Source of the DNA: Haberlea rhodopensis
Taxonomy: Eukaryota > Streptophyta > Magnoliopsida > Lamiales > Gesneriaceae
Assembly: GCA_907163345.1 (NCBI GenBank)
Contig: CAJQUN010000002.1
Span: 40,959,754 to 41,023,753 of the forward strand
DNA: 64,000 nucleotides
Direction: 5' to 3'
Positions within the stretch are counted from its first letter, which is position 1. Every line of letters begins with the position of its first letter. The notes below the pieces were generated by a model, which saw only the letters and a list, made by a program, of their open reading frames with translations, had not been told where the DNA came from and did no database searches. A program made the translations under genes and the position numbers. Of the stretch, positions 57,655 to 64,000 are shown in pieces.

Positions 57655-57659
57655 GTTAC

Positions 57660-58310
57660 AAAGAATGATTAGTGCTCTCCGAAAAGAAAGTAGTGATTGC
57701 CACAAGACAGATCGAGTTCCTTGGAATTGAGATCGACAAATCTGGAATCATCCTACGGAATCATATTGTTGAGAAAGTACAAGGATATCCAGATGACCTC
57801 AAAGATTTAAAGCAACTTCATAGCTTTTTTGGAGTTGTTCGTTTTGCTGGAATGTTCATCAACAATCTAGCAACCACGGGAAGGTATTCAGTCAACTACT
57901 CAAGAAAGATGTTAAGTTCGATAGTCGAGATGTCAAACAGCTTAAAGAAGTTTGTAGGCAACTACCAAAGCATGCAAGGCTACACCAGAAGGAGAAGTGT
58001 CATGCAGATATTGCAGCGTTTATTTGACAATAGCGAAGTTATCAGATGGCACATCAACGAGAATGAGTTCTTTGCAGTTCAAAAGGCTTTTAAAAATGGC
58101 CATTATTCTTACATGCAAAAAAGTTTATCTTAAAAATAGATATACCAGTGTAAAGTCTTTTTCTGAAAAATAAAATTGAATCAAAACCAGGAAAGACTAG
58201 ACTTTTAATATGGCAAGATGAATGCCAATATTATGATTATGATATTGTCATAGTGAAATCTGATAAAAATGTTCTTGCGGATTTCTTAATACGAGATGGA
58301 GGGACACATT
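57660..58310 (+). pseudogene. Pararetrovirus RT end and RNase H
   Basis: The frame at 57672-58133 starts LSEKKVVIATRQIEFLGIEID, the RT thumb region, and goes through LKQLHSFFGVVRFAGMFI to the RNase H. The segment HINENEFFAVQKAFKNGHYSY shows RNase H motifs. After a frameshift near 58135 it ends in DKNVLADFLIRDGG (58260-58305), the usual end of this domain. It directly continues the RT cut by element 3. Confidence 0.85.
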
Positions 58311-59640
58311 GCTAGCGATACCCTCAAACGAGTAAGGAATCTCAGAGAAAACCTGGAGATCCTGGAACAAGACTTTGGGATACTTTGTCTCAATGGTGAG
58401 GTCGCAGGACGGCTTCAACGAGCAGATCAGGAACTTGTTACTGGTCACATACGAGCATGCTTTTGGGACCATGAACATTTGTTTGAAGTATTGAAAGGGC
58501 CCATCCTCTAGGCCGCACCTCCAACGGTGAAAAAAAGGAGTGTTTAGAGAAGGGGCTCATCTAACCTGGGGGCAACGGATTCAAGTACCCCTGTCATGAG
58601 TGTTGCAGATAATGCATTCCTTGAGGATGTACAAGTTGTAGCGAATGTTGAGGGTCAGGTGACATCACAATCTGAACCTTCAAGTCAACCCAGCACCTCT
58701 GGGGTAAAAGAGGGAGAGTTGAACCTTAGGCCAATGACTGACACCTCTAGGGTTCAAACTAATGATAATTAGTTATTCACCTATGCGGGATTACTAACAC
58801 ACTTGGGAGAAACTAATAACCAGATGGGGTATCAACCCAGACAAAACTATTGTTGATATCTTCGAAAAATATCTGAGGGTTTGGATGAAGCCAAGAAGCC
58901 ATCCAAACGAAGTTCAAGAATATAATTTCGGAGCTCTTGCTTTGGTTTATACTGTTGCACCAGTATTCTCTTAAATTTCAAAATTAGCAAAATGGATCAG
59001 ATAAGCTGTTCATGGACATGGGCCAATAATCCAATATCCACATTTGGCCAGATGAGATATCTTGGAGTTGTATTTTTTCAGTGCTGCTCCAGAACCAGGG
59101 AAGAAGGGCTTCATTGAACCTTTTCATGTTATCAAGCTCCGACGACCAGATGGGAACTCCTTAAAAAAATAAAAATGGCGCTGCCAGATGGCATACCAGT
59201 TTTGGCTGGAACTATCACAGAAGATGAAGTTTCAACCAGACGTGAATGGGCTCTTTGGGTTTGTCTAACCGAAATGGACAAAGTTAAATACTCATTCAAG
59301 TTCTTCTAGAATTCAGCCAATGGTACTTCATGCTGAATTCCATGACAGAAACATCAACGAGATTTGCTGAAGAGCTCTTCGAAACAAAAAGGATAATTCT
59401 TTGGGAAAACAAGATTCCGGCAAGAAAAGAAGCTTACCGAAAATTCTACAACATGGCACACATTGGTCGATGGATAGATCATATTTACCAAACATGCCCG
59501 GAGCAGAAAGAACCAGAATTCGGGAAAGGATTCCGATCCAAACCCTACAGATCAGAGGCAGGAAAAGACAAAAGACCTGCGCAAGAGAGCCCGTTTTTCT
59601 AAAGCTCGGGGACCACAAAAACCAATAATGTAAAGATTCC
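58311..59640 (+). pseudogene. Pararetrovirus 3' ORF remnant, function unknown
   Basis: Broken frames follow RNase H. One runs at 58296-58511; another has EGLDEAKKPSK near 58875; then 59165-59310 has LPDGIPVLAGTITEDEVSTRREWALWVC; and 59330-59602 is Lys/Glu-rich (ARKEAYRKFYNMAH). Some caulimovirids have a transactivator gene in this position, but I see no motif that proves it. It could also be an unrelated accessory ORF. Confidence 0.45.
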
Positions 59641-59839
59641 CCGACAAAGGAAATCCGTGGACCATTAAAAATTAGTGTGATAACTGTTAAACGCACTCGG
59701 ACAAAATAATGGACCACTCACAAGAAAAGTTTGCACACTCAGACAAAGATGCCAGACTACGTGAAAGTTAAGGCTCACTCACAGGCGCACTCAACAATTA
59801 TCAAGATTTGGAATCCAAAGTTGAAGTCCGATTCATGCA

Positions 59840-59847
59840 TATATAAA
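59840..59847 (+). promoter_or_regulatory. Pararetroviral TATA box
   Basis: TATATAAA, followed about 30 bases on by a probable start site, lies after the last ORF. This is where caulimovirids keep the promoter of the genome-length transcript. No activity can be judged. Confidence 0.5.
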
Positions 59848-60370
59848 GGCACTCAATCAGGAAGCTAAGGACATCAAAAAATCGCCATAGTTTTCTGAGA
59901 ATAAAAATTGTAGTCTCCCAACGTTGTAATCTTTCAACTTTCATAGCTTGTTAATATTTTATTTCTCTCTTCTATTTTTGTAACAATTTGTTATATCGTT
60001 CTGTAACCAGTTTATGTGTTCTTGAGTCAAGCCTCATCTACATGAGAGGCTAAACAAGTTTGTCTCCTCCCAAAAGGTGATATTTTAATGTAATAGATAT
60101 TACAAGTATTTTCACAATAAAATAAAAGTTGCTGCCCATCTATCTCCCAGATTTCTTTAAATTGTTCTTATATCTTGATTATGCCTTACGCCCTAATGTA
60201 GAAAATGAATTAGGGTTGTGCTGTGTGGTTTCTGAAGGAGTCGGATAACTTGTAGACTAACATCGCCTGAGGGGCTGAGGTTGGATGGTGAGGAGCCATT
60301 CGTAAAACAGTATGGAGGCAGTAATTTTCTGACTTGTGGCTTTGCAAACCACCTCACCTAGTGTCGTTAT
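59848..60370 (+). other. Pararetroviral leader region (probable)
   Basis: A T-rich stretch (59920-60020) is followed by AAGCCTCATCTACATGAGAGGCT (60030-60052), a short hairpin, and AATAAAATAAAAG at 60116-60128. A further partly GC-rich section runs to about 60370. Leader hairpins and polyadenylation signals are expected here. The right boundary is a guess. Confidence 0.4.
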
Positions 60371-60884
60371 GGTCAAAATCGTATATTTCAGTTTGTTAAA
60401 ATTTTATTGTAATTAGCATGATGAGCCTATTATTTATTTTACATAGAATAAAGAAATGTTAGGGCTTATTATTTTTCATGAACTATGAGTCTTTTGCAAA
60501 AGTATGCCCTTGAGTTTTCTCGAGATAACAGAAATTGAAGGATCTCAAGTTTATTAAGGCACATGCATGACACAAACATACAGATAAGGGTATTATGGTC
60601 TTAAAAAAGAAGGGAGAGAGTAAACAATAAGTTTATTTTAAATTAGGGAGGAATCTATTTAAAATCTTATAATGAGGAGTAAATTCAAAATGAAAAATAG
60701 GTTTTGGGGAGTTTTTTTTCAATTTCTCCTTAATTTATCACAAATTATAATTTATATCTGAACTTTTGCACACTACAAAAAGTCAGAATAAAAGGCCACC
60801 TTAAATTGAGGAATGTCTCTTGAATAATTCATGTACAAGCAAGTCGGACTCAAGGTTTCATGTCGTCACTCAAACTCATACCTG

Positions 60885-60926
<42 letters not shown>

Positions 60927-61225
60927 GTAATCACTCTTATTATAATAAAATAATATATAATTAATATATTATTATAATAATTATCACAAGTTGACGAGAT
61001 ATTTTGTAAAATAAGCTTCACTAGCGACCAAGGGTGCAACCAATCGAGTTCAATTTTAATATCTCGACTCTAACTTTTATATTTTAGACCCAAATACTGG
61101 ACAAAAAGTCAAGATCAAATTTTTGTTGTTAATAAGTATTTTATGTATTATTTAAATTATATTTTGCAATTATTTTTCATATAAAATAAATATATTTATG
61201 AATAGTTTTGTAAATTTTCAGAATC
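60371..61225. other. AT-rich spacer with (TAA)n/(TTA)n tract
   Basis: Bases 60885-60926 are TAA repeats passing into TTA repeats, followed by further TA-rich palindromic sequence to about 60985. No gene is visible. Confidence 0.65.
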
Positions 61226-61400
61226 ACGAAGGTTTTTGGTCACGACTTCAATTATCTTTACCAACATTTTCCTGCTCAAATCTATCGCATTGAGCTTGCC
61301 TAATACAATTTAATTAAATAATATTATGTACAAGTTATTATGTCAGTCCGATAGTTTACTCAACTCTCAAGACAGTGGTCGCAGTTCCCTAAATAAATTT
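61226..61400 (+). mobile_element. Diverged SINE-related copy
   Basis: GGTCACGACTTCAATTATCTTTACCAACATTTTC (61234-61267, in part) and later GTCAGTCCGATAGTTTACTC and GTCGCAGTTCCCTAAATAAAT follow the same order as the SINE at 39053-39280. The A-box end is not recognisable. Confidence 0.5.
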
Positions 61401-61477
61401 TAAAAAGAAAAAAGTAAACACTGATTGTTTCCTTCTGCTGCTAACTATTCGTGCCTTTTCCCTCTGTTTGATACCCC

Positions 61478-61486
61478 ATAAATAGG
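61478..61486 (+). promoter_or_regulatory. TATA-like box of CCT-family gene
   Basis: CATAAATAG lies about 110 bp before the ATG at 61596. CT-rich sequence follows (CTTCTCTCTTTCTAG), which is common in plant 5' UTRs. Confidence 0.5.
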
Positions 61487-61595
61487 CCTCTCCACCATTA
61501 AAGCTTCTCTCTTTCTAGCTGTGCTTACACTCTGCTTTTCTTATCTTTCAGTAAATCTTTAAACGGAGATAAATTTCAAAGAAAAAGTGAAGTAA

Positions 61596-63770
61596 ATGTA
61601 TGCAGATACTGATCTAATGTTCCCTTACTTCCAGAACTTCACTCAAGAAGTTCAGCAGTTTGATGAGTTTTGCTGCTCACACAAACCCAATGCTTCATTG
61701 GTAATTAATCTCCTTGTTTTTTTCTTTTCTTGGCCTACATTAATCTTCTTTTCAAAATTAGAATGATTTAGTTTTGTGGGGTTTTTTTCCATTTGCAACA
61801 ACTGCCAAAACAATGTTTAGTTGGGGTTTCTGATCTTCGTTGGGTTTTCTTGAGGTGGGTTCTAATTAATCATCTGTTTTTTGGTGAATGGTAATGGCTC
61901 TTACCATATTTCAAGTTCAGGATCGAATTTTTTGGTGGGTTATTAGTGATTTGTTTTAGTATATATCAAATAAAATTTGGAAGAATGATTCTTTCATTTA
62001 TTTTGTAGTTCTGTGAAGAAATCCCATTGGATTTCTGGTTTGAAAATGAATTGAATAGTTGTTTCTTCGTTTCAAAGCTTGGATTTTTATTTTATAATTA
62101 TTGTTTTTAATGGGATTAGAGCCAGCATAAACGGAAAACAATTTGAGTTCTTTATGTGCTGGGATCTATTTATGGGAGAGAGAAAAGAAAGATGTGGAAA
62201 TTACATCATTATCATTAGTTCCGTGTTTTTCACTCAATTCCCCATCCTTCATTCGTTTGAAAAAAGACAAAGTAGGGGATGACTAATCTTTTTATTTTAC
62301 ACAACTCCTTTTTGTTGATTCTGATCTTGTAACGCCAACTTAGTGTTGTGGATTCACTTTTCATCCCACTTAAGCTGATTAAAGATGGAAAAAGTTGAGG
62401 AAAAGGTAGGGATAAGCTAAGCTCAGTTACCCTTTAATGGTTGTTATTCTACTAACCTTTTTTCCGTTTTCCTTGAGGGGTTTCCATTCATTCGAGTAGC
62501 ATTCTTGTTTTCCTTAAAAGGGTTATTTTACCCTTTATTGCGCTTTCCATTTGCTTGAAGGTTTGAGCTAATAAGCATTTCTAGGGTCGACAAGGGTACA
62601 AGATTCATACTGGTTACATCCTTGTAGAGATGATTTCATTGGTTGTCGGCTGTGGGAGAGAGGTGGGGAAGACATTGATGGTTGTCCAATCCCTCCTACG
62701 TGTGACCATATTTACCTAGAGTTTGCATAGGAAAATTAAAATTCTGTTCCCTGAATCATTAAAAAAACTTAAATTTTCATATTAGACCCTCCATGTTCCT
62801 TTTTTGGCTCTGCCACTGTGGGGGAGTACAGGACCGGTTCTATTCCTCTTTGAAAGAGAAGGAAATGGTCAATGTAAAGGATGAGGCTTGGCCTTGCCAC
62901 AACATCAGTTGGTGCACCACTACTTGGTAATGTCTTCAGATGGAGTGCAAGGGAGAATTTGTCGAGCATATAGCTTAGCATCTTGTCTCTTTAGAACTTT
63001 GTAGGAGTTGACAAAACTGGAAAACATGAAAATGATAAATGCAGAATGGTTTTTTGAATATTTGAAACATTATTGTTGGTTTTAGGTGTTTGTTCTGAAA
63101 TCGGAAAAAGGTGACAATGTCTAGTGACCTATACAACTGTGTTAATGTTTCTTGGCTATGTCTAAAATCATGAACAGGTGACAGTATATAGTGGCTATTA
63201 ACTTTGTTAATGCTTTTCACCTCAGACTATTTGTCTCACTACCAAATTTTTTTTTTAAATCTAACATAGGGCATAACAAGTAGTCTCGTTCGGACGTCCA
63301 CTATATCGGATTACAACCTCGGAGGAGAGGGGGATCTCTTCAAGGCTCCTGAACCAGTAATCGAAGAACCAATTATGGGTATCGATCCAATGACAGCTGC
63401 CATTTCAATGATTTCTTGTGGGGAAAACGTCATATCACCACAATCATTGACTGCGTCAGATATCGAATCATCCATCAAGAGTGGTCAGCTCCTCAGTGAT
63501 GTTTTTTATGAATGCAAGAAGGATCTTTTGGCCAAGGAAGGAAATGAAACACCTCTATCTGATATCCTAAGCATAGAAGTTCCTGCTGTGAAGACGGATG
63601 GAGTCTCCATTGCCGAGGGTTCGTTCCAGAAGAGTGTTAGTTCGAGTTGTCTGAGTTCAATGGAATATGTACACGAGGCTCCATTGAGGCCAAATTTTCT
63701 TGATCTCCCTGTTATGGACTTTGGAGCTGTTTACGGGATGCGAAGAGCATACAGCGAAGGAGACATAAAG
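61596..63770 (+). CDS. CCT-family transcriptional regulator, ASML2-like, 5' part
   Basis: Exon 1 (61596-61700) encodes MYADTDLMFPYFQNFTQEV and ends at GT. Exon 2 (63270-63770) follows AG and encodes LGGEGDLFKAPEPVIEEP, GIDPMTAAISMISCGENV, QLLSDVFYECKKDLL and MRRAYSEGDIK, in phase; a GT donor (GTTAAAA) closes it. These blocks are the N-terminal part of plant ASML2/CIA2-type proteins, nuclear regulators that end in a CCT domain for DNA binding with NF-Y partners. The CCT domain would lie beyond the window, so the class is inferred. Intron 1 is 1569 bp. The remaining 230 bp to the window edge are intron 2 or flank. No defects are seen. Confidence 0.78.
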
Positions 63771-64000
63771 GTTAAAAATCACTTACTTTCTTGTTTATCG
63801 TCTTTACAAGCTACTCATGCATACTTGCGAATTCCTGTCTTCTTTCACTGCACGATAAGATTGGGTTGTGTCCGAATAGAATCTTATACTACCCATAACA
63901 AAGGATAAAGAGCCCAAGAAATGTGACTCCATGTTTGGTCAAAATATGAGCGGGAACCACAGTGATATCTTGTCTCATATCGGACCATGGAAATGGTCTT

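Larger units (their letters stand above)
41080..60370 (+). mobile_element. Endogenous pararetrovirus (Caulimoviridae), split by two insertions
   Basis: The remnants in order are primer site, coiled-coil/coat protein, movement protein, aspartic protease, RT, RNase H, a 3' ORF and a TATA/leader region. There are no LTRs of its own. Without the insertions at 45585-47544 and 47748-57654 about 7.4 kb remain, a normal caulimovirid genome size. Coat protein before movement protein, then protease-RT-RNase H, is the order of the cavemovirus/solendovirus group rather than of petuviruses. Genus assignment is tentative. Stops and frameshifts occur in every region, so it is an old, inactive copy. The right end is uncertain. 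Confidence 0.82.

Noticed and set aside
41080..60370. Treating the region as a third Ty3/gypsy element
   Set aside because: It has no LTRs of its own, a Met-type primer site, a 30K-type movement protein and caulimovirid RT motifs.

Overview
This is nuclear DNA from a flowering plant, most likely a eudicot. It is AT-rich, has intron-containing genes with GT/AG junctions, and is packed with plant retrotransposons and DNA transposons. I cannot name the species. Only two ordinary host genes are visible. One is a complete six-exon NudC/CS-domain gene of the BOBBER1 type (21932-24841, +), with a perfect heat-shock element in its promoter. The other is the 5' part of a CCT-family (ASML2-like) regulator that runs off the right edge (61596 onward, +).

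Layout. 1-5661: a proline-rich coding remnant, then AT-rich spacer. 5662-20603: a nested block. The host is a Tekay-like Ty3/gypsy chromovirus (element 1, minus strand, CAAAT target duplication). A solo Copia-type LTR (10496-11985, GTATC duplication) sits inside its reverse transcriptase. A gag-protease-only Athila/Tat-like element (element 2, 13538-19230) sits inside its 5' LTR, and a later deletion removed the junction between the two. The remaining 5' LTR also carries a ~225-bp filler that includes a piece of plastid rpoC1. 20604-26820: spacer, a Harbinger-type MITE, the BOBBER1-like gene, and AT-rich repeats. 26823-29065: a truncated RTE-type LINE.

32656-38967 is a complete Mutator-like transposon (MULE) bounded by a perfect 10-bp duplication. 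It has two convergent genes: a MuDR-type transposase damaged by one frameshift and one stop codon, and an apparently intact five-exon gene for a 668-residue plant mobile domain (PMD) protein. Both ends carry arrays of a 25-bp palindrome next to the promoters. The layout resembles maize MuDR, with the PMD gene in the second-gene position. This is the most notable system in the window. A tRNA-derived SINE follows at 39053, and a diverged relative lies near 61226.

41080-60370 is a decayed endogenous pararetrovirus (Caulimoviridae) in + orientation. It starts at a degenerate initiator-Met primer-binding site and has coat, movement, protease, RT and RNase H remnants in that order, then a 3' ORF remnant and a TATA/leader region. 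Removing two later insertions leaves about 7.4 kb. The insertions are a solo Tekay-type LTR (45585-47544, ATTCT) and a 9.9-kb Athila-like element (element 3, 47748-57654, GTTAC). Element 3 itself carries a solo LTR (50258-51347) with a run of 29 G's.

A theme across the window is that LTRs of several retrotransposon families carry clusters of the palindromic core CGATCGATCG, although their flanking sequences differ. Family names rest on motifs read by eye; no database search was possible.
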